DNA of 12,925 nt from CALAED01 sp937891035 (GTDB taxonomy: Bacteria; Actinomycetota; Actinomycetes; Streptosporangiales; Streptosporangiaceae), in NCBI GenBank assembly GCA_035642125.1, contig DASQSZ010000322.1:1-12925 (forward strand), read 5' to 3'. Within the stretch, counting starts at the first letter, position 1. Every line of letters starts with the position of its first letter. This document shows positions 1-7,687 of the stretch, piece by piece. The position numbers and the translations under genes are program-made. The notes under the pieces were generated by a model that was not told the DNA's origin, ran no database searches, and saw nothing but the letters and a program-made list of their open reading frames with translations.

Positions 1-2
1 GC

Positions 3-1007
3 ACCTGGACCGCCCGCAACGGCGGCACCACCGTCTACAGCGGCGGTGACACGCGAGCCGCGATCCAGGCCGCCATCGACAGCCTCAGATCGGGTCGCAC
101 CACGAAGGAGCGCGTCGTCGTCCGCGGTGACGGCTCGATCAGCGCGGGATCGCGCATTTCGCTGCGGAGCTTCACGGTGCTGGATGTGTGCGGGACCATC
201 AACGTCACGGGCTCGGGGTCCGGAGACCAGGCGCCGATCTACGCCCGCGGGGTCCGTGACGTCGAGGTGCCGCATCTGCGGGTCACCGGAACCCCGCTGT
301 ACGGGATATTCATGCGGAACGTGGACAACGTCGTGCTCGGCGACATCCAGCTTCCGCTCTCCGGCGGTCTCGGCATCCGCATCGACAACCACGGCGACCG
401 TAGCGTGCGCTCGCGCAACATCCGGATCGACAACGTCTTCGTCTCCGGCACCGGCACGCACGGAGTCGAGACCTACGGGCTGGACGGACTCACGATCGGG
501 ACCGTCACGGCCCGGAACACCCGCCATGCCGGACTGCTGCTGAACGACACCATCAACGCCACCGTGGGAATGGTCGACGCGCAGGGCGCCGGCACCGGCA
601 CCGGCTACGCGGCCTTCCGAACCGCGAATCGAAACGGTCGGGTCAGCGGGAGCTACCCCACGAACATCCGGGTCGGGACCGTCATCGCGCGCGGCGGCGG
701 ACGTGGCGTGTTCTGCGTTTCCGAAAGCGGCGGACTCGTCATCGATCGCGTCGACATCGCCGATGCGGGAAACAATTCGATCCTGATCGAGAACTGTTAC
801 AACGTGAACATCGCGGCGGTGAGCGGCGCGGTGACCCGCGGCGGCGAGATCCGGCTGGCCGCGCGGACAGAGTTCCCCAACAATCGCGATATCATCATCC
901 AAAACCTGACGGTGACCAACTCGGCCGTCACCGAGAATCCCTGTGGAGAGAACACCACGTTCCGCAATATCATCCTCAGCGACAGCCGCATGAACGTGTG
1001 CGCTTAA
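3..1007 (+). CDS. Right-handed parallel beta-helix repeat protein (pectate-lyase-like fold), 5' end outside window
   Basis: The frame is open from base 3 to a TAA stop, giving 334 visible residues, so the true N-terminus and any signal peptide are cut off; the GTG at 177 is internal. Near the visible start, residues 17-28 (DTRAAIQAAIDS) resemble the N-terminal segment of pectate-lyase-superfamily beta-helix proteins. The rest is a series of short beta-strand repeats rich in Asn, Gly, Val and Ile, with recurring patterns such as NIRIDNV, LTIGTVTARN, IRVGTVIARG and IIIQNLTVTN, as expected for helix coils. Several Cys residues (C63 and others toward the C-terminal NPCGEN segment and the final VCA) suggest disulfides in a secreted protein. 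The fold is well supported, but I see no catalytic residues that separate a polysaccharide lyase, a glycosidase or a non-enzymatic binding protein. It is convergent with the phosphatase gene, 33 bp away. Confidence 0.75.
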   Translation, partial: TWTARNGGTTVYSGGDTRAAIQAAIDSLRSGRTTKERVVVRGDGSISAGSRISLRSFTVLDVCGTINVTGSGSGDQAPIYARGVRDVEVPHLRVTGTPLYGIFMRNVDNVVLGDIQLPLSGGLGIRIDNHGDRSVRSRNIRIDNVFVSGTGTHGVETYGLDGLTIGTVTARNTRHAGLLLNDTINATVGMVDAQGAGTGTGYAAFRTANRNGRVSGSYPTNIRVGTVIARGGGRGVFCVSESGGLVIDRVDIADAGNNSILIENCYNVNIAAVSGAVTRGGEIRLAARTEFPNNRDIIIQNLTVTNSAVTENPCGENTTFRNIILSDSRMNVCA

Positions 1008-1040
1008 CGTTCCGCTGCCGGTATGGGGTGAAGGGGTCCG

Positions 1041-2414
1041 TCAGGTGACGCTCTCGGGCGCGGCACCGCCGGGCAGCCGGGCCAAAAGCAGCGTCACATC
1101 GTCACCGCGGGCCTCGAGGTCGATCCCCCGAAACGCGCTTTCGCAGATCTCGTCGAGCGGGCGCCCGGGATCGGTCAGCGCGGCGGACAGGCGGGTCAGT
1201 GCCTGGTCGATGTCAGTGTGGTGCAGGACAGCGAAGCCGTCCGTGCATAGCGCCAGGATGCTGCCGTGACTCGTCGGAACGGCGCGGGGGCGAAAGCCGG
1301 GCCCGCCCGCGCCGATGGGGGCTCCGGTGGGGATGTCGAGGATTTCGCGGCGTCCGTCGGGGTGGACGAGGATGGGCTGGATATGACCGGCGTTGGCGGC
1401 CTGGCATTGTTGTTTCGCCGGGTCGTAGAAGACGACGAGGCAAGTGGCTACGTGATCATCGCCGGACAAACATGCCACTTCGCCGAAATGCCGGTCGAAC
1501 CGCCTGAGCACCTCATCGGGCGAGAGGCCGAGCAAGACCAAGGTGCGGACGAGCGTCTTGCACCGGCTCATCACCATCGCCGCGTTGACGCCGTGGCCCA
1601 TGACATCGCCTATCACCAGCGCGATCCGGCCGTCGCCGAGAGGGATGGCATCGAACCAGTCGCCACCAATCCGGTCGGTCCGGCTCTCAGGTAGATAACG
1701 CCAGCACACCTGTACATCGGCCAACCGCTGCGGCAGATCCGGCAAGAGCCCTTGCCGCAATTCGGCGACGAGACGCGTCTGCCGAGCATGAATGCGGGCG
1801 GTGTCGATGGACCATGCGGCCCACTTCGTCAGCTCCGTTAAGGTCGCGGCCGCATCGTCGTCGAACGCCGGACGACGGGGGTCGCGGACCAGCATCACAT
1901 TGCCCAGCACCTTCTCGCCCGCCATCAGCGGCATCAGCAAGACGGCACAGCCCTGCAGGAAATTCGCGCAGAGCGGTGTCCTTAACTGGGCCGCCAGGTG
2001 ATCGGCGGTGAACGCGTCAACATGCGGGACGTGCACCGTGTGCCCCTTGGACAAGGAGATCAACACCGGCGCGTCGGCCGGCAACCGCAAGATCGTCCCC
2101 GCGAACAAGAACGAATCCGGACGGACCGACGCGGGAGAATGAGCGACGGCCACCCGATGCACGACGGTAAAGGCCGGCGGCCCAGCCGCCTCGGGTGCCT
2201 GGGCATCGGCCTCACTGATGACCTCGTCGAGCAGATGAACCACGGCGTGATCCGCCCACCGCGGGACCAACGTCTCGGCGAGTTCGACGCCGATGCGCTC
2301 GGGATCCCGCAGGCCATCGGCCAGACCGCCGCCCGCATCGGGCAGCGGCGACCGCGCGGCGCCCGACACCGATCCGGGAGCCGTCTGTTCTGGGATGGTC
2401 GGCTTAGAGATCAT
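1041..2414 (-). CDS. GAF domain plus SpoIIE/PP2C-type serine phosphatase
   Basis: The product is a 457-residue cytoplasmic protein. A GAF-like sensor region spans about residues 40-210. It is followed by the linker helix typical of RsbU-like phosphatases (LRQGLLPDLPQRL, about 219-231) and a SpoIIE domain from about 235 to 447. Expected metal-binding and core motifs are present: GGDWFDA (250-256), GDVMGHG (269-275), NAGH (341-344), CTDGF (390-394) and GDDVTLLLARL (437-447). The known family role is dephosphorylation of anti-anti-sigma (STAS) proteins or similar regulators. The frame stays open back to 2681, but the GAF-compatible protein starts at ATG 2414-2412. That ATG overlaps the upstream gene's stop (TGATG), and the extension upstream of it is low-complexity Arg/Gly shadow sequence. 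No Shine-Dalgarno stands out, which fits translational coupling. No kinase or STAS gene is adjacent, so the substrate is unknown. No transmembrane segment is seen. Confidence 0.9.
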   Translation of the reverse strand: MISKPTIPEQTAPGSVSGAARSPLPDAGGGLADGLRDPERIGVELAETLVPRWADHAVVHLLDEVISEADAQAPEAAGPPAFTVVHRVAVAHSPASVRPDSFLFAGTILRLPADAPVLISLSKGHTVHVPHVDAFTADHLAAQLRTPLCANFLQGCAVLLMPLMAGEKVLGNVMLVRDPRRPAFDDDAAATLTELTKWAAWSIDTARIHARQTRLVAELRQGLLPDLPQRLADVQVCWRYLPESRTDRIGGDWFDAIPLGDGRIALVIGDVMGHGVNAAMVMSRCKTLVRTLVLLGLSPDEVLRRFDRHFGEVACLSGDDHVATCLVVFYDPAKQQCQAANAGHIQPILVHPDGRREILDIPTGAPIGAGGPGFRPRAVPTSHGSILALCTDGFAVLHHTDIDQALTRLSAALTDPGRPLDEICESAFRGIDLEARGDDVTLLLARLPGGAAPESVT

Positions 2415-4600
2415 CAATTGACCGGCGATTTCCCCGTCGGCGAATCTAGCAATGCCGAGCGCGGGACCTCCTGCTCCCCGCTGGTCGACGGATCGTACGA
2501 GATCTCCGGCTCGTCCCCGGTGGCACGGCGCACCGCTTGGTCCAAGGTGAGCTCGGCCCCCATCTGGGAGATTTTCGCATAGCCCTCCGTGCCAAGTGCC
2601 TGCTGGGCGTGCCACTCGGCCGTGTCGTGATAAACCTGCAGGAACTCGATGCCGAACAGGGGCTTTCCGATCTTTTTCCACAGGACGGCGGCCGCGCCCA
2701 TCAGCCAGGCCGTCCGCTGGTAGCGACCCTCTTGGGCGGCGACCCAGCCGAGAATTTCCATGCAGTGGGCCATGCCATGGAGATCACCGAGCTCATGCTT
2801 CATGCGCAGGCTGTTTGATATTTCCTCGGCGCTCTTGCCGTAATCACCGCGTACCCAGTACGCCAGGCTCATCGTGAAGAGGGTGTAGCTGCGGCACCAC
2901 CGCTCGTCGGTGTCGCCGTTCAGCCGGAGGGATTCGGCGCAGGCGGCGAGGGCTCGATCGACATCGCCGTTGAGGATGAAGCACAGACCCAGCTGGAACA
3001 TGATGATCACCAGGCCGGGACGGTCGTCCAGCTTGCGCAGCCGGGCCAACGCCTCCTCGTACATGACCAGGCCGCGCTTGGCCTCCCCCCGGAACATGTA
3101 CACGCCGCCCAGGTACTGGATGGCGTAGGCGAGCGCGGAGTCGTCGCCGATCTGTTCCGCGATCGCCCGGGACTCCTCGAACAACGGTTCGCCGACCGGG
3201 TGATCGCCCTGAATGATGGCGAACCAGCCGGTCAGCCACAACGCCCGTGCCCGTACCGGCGTCGGCTCGGGCACCAGACGCAGCCCTCGCTCGAACCAAT
3301 AGCGGCCCTCCGACAGCCGTGCCGAGCACAGCCAGTACCCCCACAACGTGGTCGCCATGGCCAGCCCGGCCATCGCCTCCTCTGGTTCGGCGAGGCAGAA
3401 TTCCAGGGCGACCCGCAGGTTCGGGCGCTCGGCGTTCAACCGCTTGATCCAGGAAGTCTGGGCCGAGCCGACCCACTCCGCATCGAACTGTTCGGCCATC
3501 GCGAAGTAGAAATCGCGGTGCCGTCCGCGGAACTCACGTTCCTCGCCGAGTGAGGCCAGCCACTCCCGGCCATATTCACGGATGGAGTCCAACAGCCGAT
3601 ACCGAGTTCCCAGGTCGCTTTCCACCCGGGTCAGGATCGATTTGTCGACCAGGCTGATCAGGTGGCCGAGGATCCCCTCGGCCGCAAGCACATCGCTGAC
3701 GCAGATCTGCTGCACGGCGGCCATGTCGAAATCACCCGCGAAGACCGACAGCCGTGCCCACAGCAACCGTTCCTCGGGCGTACATAGCTCATGGCTCCAG
3801 CCGATGGCGGTACGCAGCGTGTGATGCCGGGGCAGCGCGCTGCGCGCACCGCCGGTCAGCAGATCGAACCGATCGTCGAGCAACGCGGCCAACTGCTCAA
3901 GCGACAGTGCGCGCAGTCGTACCACCGCCAACTCGATGGCCAGCGGAATGCCGTCCAGCCGGCGACACACCGCGGCCACCCTGGCCCAGTTGTCCTCGGT
4001 CAGGGCGAACTCCGACAGCACCGCGTTCGCCCGTTCGGTGAACAACGCCAACGCGTCGTACGGCTTCGCGAACGGCTCCTCAACGACATCGGGTACCGGC
4101 ATCGGCGTGATCGACAAGGTGTGCTCGCCGATCGAGTTGAGCGGCTGCCGACTGGTCGCCAGCACATGCAGCTCGGGCGCCTCCCGCCGCAGCGCGTCGA
4201 CGAGCATGGCGCAGGTGTCGATGATGTGCTCGCAGGTGTCCAGGAGGAGTAAAAGCCGCTTGTCGTTGAGATAGTCCGTCAGGACATCGATCGCCGGGCG
4301 AGCCGTCTGCTCGGGCAACCCCAATGCGGCGGCGACGGTGTGCGCCAGCAGCCCGGGGTCCTGCAGCGCCGACAGCTCGACCAGGCACACGCCATCGGCG
4401 TAGTCATCGCGCAGCTCGGCCGCCACACGTAGCGCGATTCGGGTCTTGCCCACCCCGCCGGGGCCGGTGAGGGTGACCAACCGGGACTGCGAGAGCAGTC
4501 GTTTGGCCCCCTCGACCTCTGCCTCGCGGCCGATAAAACTCGTCAGCTCGGCCGGCAGAGCATCACGTCGGCCGCCACGTTCATGCGTCACAAAACCCAC
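2414..4600 (-). CDS. STAND-type ATPase with TPR repeats, related to LuxR-family regulators but lacking the LuxR helix-turn-helix
   Basis: The product has 728 residues. It opens with LPAELTSFIGREAEV (16-30), the usual start of this ATPase family. Walker A is GPGGVGKT (46-53), Walker B is LLLLLD ending at D121, followed by TCEH where NCEH is usual, and a sensor-like LATSRQPL lies at about 147-154. RRLDGIPLAIELA (213-225) is the conserved GxPLA motif, and a winged-helix-like segment includes YRLLDSIREYGREWL (334-348). Residues about 380-680 form TPR-like helices. Family members normally end in a LuxR helix-turn-helix after the segment matching LTLDQAV (685-690). Here the protein ends 38 residues later in a polar tail with no such domain. 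The likely role is a nucleotide-dependent signalling switch acting through partners. The start is GTG at 4600; GTG at 4591, preceded by a GGGGTGGG stretch, is a reasonable alternative. It is coupled to the downstream phosphatase. Confidence 0.87.
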   Translation of the reverse strand: MGFVTHERGGRRDALPAELTSFIGREAEVEGAKRLLSQSRLVTLTGPGGVGKTRIALRVAAELRDDYADGVCLVELSALQDPGLLAHTVAAALGLPEQTARPAIDVLTDYLNDKRLLLLLDTCEHIIDTCAMLVDALRREAPELHVLATSRQPLNSIGEHTLSITPMPVPDVVEEPFAKPYDALALFTERANAVLSEFALTEDNWARVAAVCRRLDGIPLAIELAVVRLRALSLEQLAALLDDRFDLLTGGARSALPRHHTLRTAIGWSHELCTPEERLLWARLSVFAGDFDMAAVQQICVSDVLAAEGILGHLISLVDKSILTRVESDLGTRYRLLDSIREYGREWLASLGEEREFRGRHRDFYFAMAEQFDAEWVGSAQTSWIKRLNAERPNLRVALEFCLAEPEEAMAGLAMATTLWGYWLCSARLSEGRYWFERGLRLVPEPTPVRARALWLTGWFAIIQGDHPVGEPLFEESRAIAEQIGDDSALAYAIQYLGGVYMFRGEAKRGLVMYEEALARLRKLDDRPGLVIIMFQLGLCFILNGDVDRALAACAESLRLNGDTDERWCRSYTLFTMSLAYWVRGDYGKSAEEISNSLRMKHELGDLHGMAHCMEILGWVAAQEGRYQRTAWLMGAAAVLWKKIGKPLFGIEFLQVYHDTAEWHAQQALGTEGYAKISQMGAELTLDQAVRRATGDEPEISYDPSTSGEQEVPRSALLDSPTGKSPVN

Positions 4601-4847
4601 CCCATGGCCACTTGGAATGCACGCTTTCTGTGCACGCGAATGTCCATGATAGAAACACTATGTAACGTCCCGGGCGAGAACCGTAACTTACCTGCGAGTC
4701 ACCGGCGTTCGCCGGAGCGGTCCCGCGACCGCCGTGCCATCCGCCCGTGGTACGAGAGATGCCCACATGGGCGGTTTGCCGTGGCACGCGCGCCGGGCAT
4801 GCTGACGGTGGCCGGACACCGGTGAGCACAGGGCTGGAGATGTCGAC
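4601..4847. promoter_or_regulatory. Divergent intergenic region between the ATPase-phosphatase unit and the PLP enzyme
   Basis: This 247-bp spacer should carry promoters for both directions. Its left 90 bp are clearly richer in A/T than the flanking genes. They include TATCAT on the minus strand (complement of 4646-4651), a possible -10 box for the ATPase gene, although no convincing -35 was found at the right spacing. The right part is GC-rich with several short perfect inverted repeats: CCGGCG-TT-CGCCGG (4702-4715), GCGGT-N6-ACCGC (4717-4732), GCCCA-N2-TGGGC (4761-4772) and CGGTG-N6-CACCG (4806-4821). Such repeats are common by chance at this GC content. No coding frame is convincing. Confidence 0.45.
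4618..4634. promoter_or_regulatory. Spaced palindrome TGCAC-N7-GTGCA upstream of the ATPase gene
   Basis: A perfect 5-bp inverted repeat with a 7-bp spacer lies 18 bp upstream of the GTG start at 4600. Its position between the likely promoter and the start suggests a dimeric-repressor operator, but this is inferred from symmetry and location only. The second arm continues into CGCG, so TGCACGC is also a direct repeat (4618-4624 and 4631-4637). Confidence 0.3.
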
Positions 4848-6074
4848 GTGTCGTACGACGTGGGCGCGGTCAGAGAACACTTTCCGGCGCTGAAGGAAGG
4901 CGCGGCGCACTTCGACGGACCGGGAGGTTCGCAGGTCCCCGTCGTCGTCGCCGACGCCGTGGCCGCCACCCTGTGCGCGGCGATCGCGAACCGGGGCACC
5001 GTCACGGCCGCCGAACGGCGGGCCGAGGAGATCGTCGTCGCCGCCCGGCGGGCGGCCGCCGACCTGGTGGGCGGCGACCCGGGCGGCATCGTGTTCGGCC
5101 GCAGCATGACCCAGCTGACGTACGACATCTCGCGGGCGCTCGCCAAGACGTGGGGCCCGGGCGACGAGGTCATCGTCACCACGCTCGACCACGACGCCAA
5201 CATCCGCCCATGGGTGCACGCGGCCGGGGCGAGCGGCGCCACCGTTCGCCGGGCCGACTTCGATCCGGTCACCGGCGAGTTGCCGGTTGCGGCCGTCCGG
5301 TCGCAGTTGTCCGACCGGACCCGGCTTGTCGCGGTGACCGCGGCGTCCAACCTGCTCGGCACCAGGCCGGACGTCGCCGCGATCGCCGGCCACGCGCACG
5401 CCGCCGGCGCCCTCGTCTATGTCGACGGAGTGCACCTGACGCCGCACGCCGCGGTCGACATGGCCGCGCTGGGCGCCGACTTCTACGCCTGCTCGCCGTA
5501 CAAGTTCCTCGGCCCGCACCTCGGCCTCGTCGCGGCCCGGCCGGAGCTGCTTGAGACGCTGCACCCGGACAAGCTGGTGCCGGCGAGCGACGCGGTCCCC
5601 GAGCGCTTCGAGCTGGGCACCCTGCCGTACGAGCTACTCGCCGGCACCACCGCGGCGGTGGACTTCCTCAGCGACCTCGTCCCGGCGGGCGGGGTGCGGC
5701 CCGGGCCCGGGCCGCGGCGTGAGCGGCTGATCGCGTCGATGCGGGCCCTGGAACGGCACGAGGACGCGCTGCGTGAACGCATCGAGGCAAGGCTGGCGGA
5801 GATCGCCGGCGTGGTGATGTACGGGGCGCGACACCGCCACCGCACGCCCACGGTGCTGTTCTCCATCGCGGGCGTGCCGCCGCAGGAGGTGTACGAACGG
5901 CTCGCCGAGCGCGGGGTCAACGCGCCGGCCAGCAGCTTCTATGCCATCGAGTGCTCGCGGCGGCTGGGGCTCGGCGATACCGGAGCGGTACGGGCCGGGA
6001 TCGCGCCGTACACCGACGACTCCGACGTGGACCGGCTCCTCGCGGGGGTCGCCGAGATCGCCGGCGCCGCTTGA
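4848..6074 (+). CDS. Cysteine desulfurase-like PLP-dependent protein (aminotransferase class V fold)
   Basis: The product has 408 residues, normal for fold-type I class-V enzymes. The N-terminus (REHFPALKEGAAHFDGPGGSQVP) and DHDANIRPW (114-122) match the cysteine-desulfurase-like subgroup. YVDGVH (191-196) carries the Asp that pairs with the PLP ring nitrogen. SPYKFLGPHLG (216-226) carries K219, the expected Schiff-base lysine. ELGTLPYELLAG (255-266) and the C-terminal GIAPYTDDSDVDRLL segment also fit. The loop that holds the catalytic Cys in true SufS/IscS enzymes reads SSFYAIEC here. The only nearby Cys, C369, seems shifted, so classical desulfurase activity is doubtful and the substrate is unknown. 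The start is GTG 4848 with GGAG at 4836-4839 as ribosome binding site. It is divergent from the ATPase gene and convergent with the mannosyltransferase, so probably monocistronic. Confidence 0.88.
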   Translation: MSYDVGAVREHFPALKEGAAHFDGPGGSQVPVVVADAVAATLCAAIANRGTVTAAERRAEEIVVAARRAAADLVGGDPGGIVFGRSMTQLTYDISRALAKTWGPGDEVIVTTLDHDANIRPWVHAAGASGATVRRADFDPVTGELPVAAVRSQLSDRTRLVAVTAASNLLGTRPDVAAIAGHAHAAGALVYVDGVHLTPHAAVDMAALGADFYACSPYKFLGPHLGLVAARPELLETLHPDKLVPASDAVPERFELGTLPYELLAGTTAAVDFLSDLVPAGGVRPGPGPRRERLIASMRALERHEDALRERIEARLAEIAGVVMYGARHRHRTPTVLFSIAGVPPQEVYERLAERGVNAPASSFYAIECSRRLGLGDTGAVRAGIAPYTDDSDVDRLLAGVAEIAGAA

Positions 6075-6118
6075 CCCGGCTGCCCGCCTTGCCCCGGCTG
6101 TGCCCGCTTGACCCGCTT
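6070..6118. repeat. Degenerate tandem repeat in the convergent gap
   Basis: Two and a half imperfect copies of a unit near 18-20 bp fill the space between two convergent genes: CTTGACCCGGCTGCCCGC, then CTTGCCCCGGCTGTGCCCGC, then CTTGACCCGCTT. The first copy includes the stop codon of the PLP gene and the last reaches the stop of the mannosyltransferase gene. No strong terminator hairpin is visible. The repeat may be slippage debris. Confidence 0.4.
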
Positions 6119-7559
6119 ACGGCAGCGGACTGGGCTGGCGCGGCGCCGCGACCGTGTCCGGCTGCTCGACGGCACGGCTCCGGCGTGCGGCCGACGCCCG
6201 CCACAGCGCCGCGCCGAGCACCGTCACCGCGGCGGCGCCGTAGCCGACGCGCGTCGCGGCGAGTCCCGGCAGCCCGAACGCGATCATCGCCCACATCACG
6301 TAGCCGGCGGCCCCGACCGCCAGCCATTCGGCCCTGCCGTCGAGCGCGACCAGCACGATGACGAGCAGCCCGTACCACGGGAGGGCGGGCGAGGTGACCA
6401 GCAGAAAGACCCCGGCCAGCACCAGTCCGCCGCGCCACGGCCGAGCGGGATCGGCGGTCCGCCAGACGAGCAGCGCGGTGGCGGCGAGCACGACCACGGC
6501 GGCCAGGCCGGCCCAGGCGGGCGGGACGACGAGAGTGAGCAGCGCGAACCTGGACCCGGAGGCGTACCCCTCCTCCTTGAGATAGCCGGGCAGATAGCCC
6601 AGCACGCCGCCGCCGACGGCGAGGACGTGCGGCAGATAGACGGCCACGACCGCGCCGGCCGCCGCGCCGCCTATCGCGACGGGACGCCGCCGCGCGGCGG
6701 CCGGCAAGATCAACGCGGGGAAGAGCTTGGTGGCGATCGCCAGGCCGAGCACGCCGCCCCCGAGCAGCGCGCGCGCCCTGCTCCGCCCGGCCCCGGCCAG
6801 TGTGATCAGGGCGAGCACGGTCAGGCCCGCCGCGACGACGTCGACGTGCGCGTTGTTGCCCGCCTCCAGCGCGACCATCGGACACCACGCCCAGTACGCC
6901 GCCAGCCTGGGATCTCGCCCGAGCCGCCGCAACCCGTACAGGAGCAGCAGCGTGGTCGCGCCGGCGGCGAGGGCCGCCGCCACCTGGATCGGCTTGATCC
7001 GCGCCCCCGGCGGTGACAACGCGTGCACCGCGGTGAAGTAGCCCTCGGCGACCGGCGGATAGATCGTGTGGACGGCGGGCCGGTTGATCAGCGTGCAGCC
7101 GGGCGCGAGGACGGCGCCGGCCCGATCCGGATCGGGCGTTCGGGGTGCCACGCACCAGGACCGATCGGTCCGCGACCACAGGAAGTCCGGGTCGCGCAGC
7201 CCGGCCAACTCGGGCGCGGCCGGCACGTACCTGTACGGGTCGATCCCGGCGGCCTGCACGCGTCCGTCCCACACGTACCGGTAGGCGTCGGTGCTGGTCC
7301 GCGGCGGCGCGGACAGGGCGGCGAGCTGCATCCCGAGGCCACCGATGACGATCAACGGCACCGCACGCCGCACCGGCAGCCGCCGCACCAGCAAGACCCC
7401 GGCGGCGAAGACGATCCACGCCGCGGCCTGCGCCGGCGTGCGCTCGGCCGGCGTCGCTCCCCCGCTCGGATGGACGGCCCACCAGACCAGGCCGGCAAGC
7501 GCCGCGGCGGCGGCGCATGCGCCTCCGGTCCGTACATTGGCGACCCTGGTCACTGCCAC
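6117..7559 (-). CDS. Polytopic GT-C glycosyltransferase, GT87/DUF2029 type (polyprenol-phosphate-mannose dependent, predicted)
   Basis: The product has 480 residues with about ten or more hydrophobic segments, the first pair at about 13-30 and 45-75. The first large outward loop contains TDAYRYVWDGR (90-100) and GIDPYRY (105-111). D91 is the probable catalytic Asp of the GT-C fold. NRPAVHTIYPPVAEGYF (159-175), NNAHVD (235-240) and ATKLFPALILPA (276-287) are further GT87-like motifs. Family members transfer mannose or another sugar from a polyprenyl-phosphate donor on the outer face of the membrane, for example onto lipoglycans. The acceptor cannot be told from sequence. The start is GTG 7559; a second GTG two codons in is possible, and neither has a strong Shine-Dalgarno. 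The polar C-terminal tail (about 457-480) is probably cytoplasmic. It lies 128 bp downstream of the DUF3068 gene on the same strand and may be cotranscribed with it. Confidence 0.82.
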   Translation of the reverse strand: MAVTRVANVRTGGACAAAAALAGLVWWAVHPSGGATPAERTPAQAAAWIVFAAGVLLVRRLPVRRAVPLIVIGGLGMQLAALSAPPRTSTDAYRYVWDGRVQAAGIDPYRYVPAAPELAGLRDPDFLWSRTDRSWCVAPRTPDPDRAGAVLAPGCTLINRPAVHTIYPPVAEGYFTAVHALSPPGARIKPIQVAAALAAGATTLLLLYGLRRLGRDPRLAAYWAWCPMVALEAGNNAHVDVVAAGLTVLALITLAGAGRSRARALLGGGVLGLAIATKLFPALILPAAARRRPVAIGGAAAGAVVAVYLPHVLAVGGGVLGYLPGYLKEEGYASGSRFALLTLVVPPAWAGLAAVVVLAATALLVWRTADPARPWRGGLVLAGVFLLVTSPALPWYGLLVIVLVALDGRAEWLAVGAAGYVMWAMIAFGLPGLAATRVGYGAAAVTVLGAALWRASAARRSRAVEQPDTVAAPRQPSPLP

Positions 7560-7573
7560 ACCGTGACACGACA

Positions 7574-7633
7574 GCGCCGGGATCGGCGCGCCGCCGGCCG
7601 GTCCTTCAGCGATCCGTAAGGATTGCCGGCGGC
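7574..7633 (-). terminator. Inverted repeats between the DUF3068 and mannosyltransferase genes
   Basis: The 128-bp gap (7560-7687) contains a perfect GCGCCG-GGAT-CGGCGC hairpin (7574-7589). It also contains a 9-bp inverted repeat, GCCGCCGGC (7590-7598) with GCCGGCGGC (7625-7633). Either could act as a terminator or attenuator for the DUF3068 transcript. There is no T-tract and the region is GC-rich, so chance symmetry cannot be excluded. The gap holds no convincing gene. Confidence 0.3.
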
Positions 7634-7687
7634 CCGGCCGGTCGTCGTCCGCTCAGGTGGCCTGCCCCGCGCATCGCCACCGGCAGA

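Noticed and set aside
46..543. 165-residue plus-strand frame opening near the left edge
   Set aside because: It is Ser/Arg/Thr-rich low-complexity peptide out of frame with the beta-helix protein that spans the same bases.
2415..2681. 89-residue N-terminal extension of the phosphatase
   Set aside because: It lies inside the ATPase gene in another frame, has shadow-like composition, and the overlap start at 2414 gives a normal GAF-SpoIIE length.
4702..4821. Series of GC-rich hairpins before the PLP gene as a riboswitch
   Set aside because: The stems are short (5-6 bp) and expected often by chance at this GC content; no known riboswitch core or overall fold was recognised.
4581..5564. 327-residue minus-strand open frame opposite the PLP enzyme
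   Set aside because: It is a shadow of the plus-strand class-V aminotransferase, which has all expected motifs.
5917..7569. 550-residue minus-strand open frame overlapping the mannosyltransferase
   Set aside because: It is extremely Arg/Gly/Ala rich, in a different frame from the clear GT-C protein on the same strand, and shows no domain.
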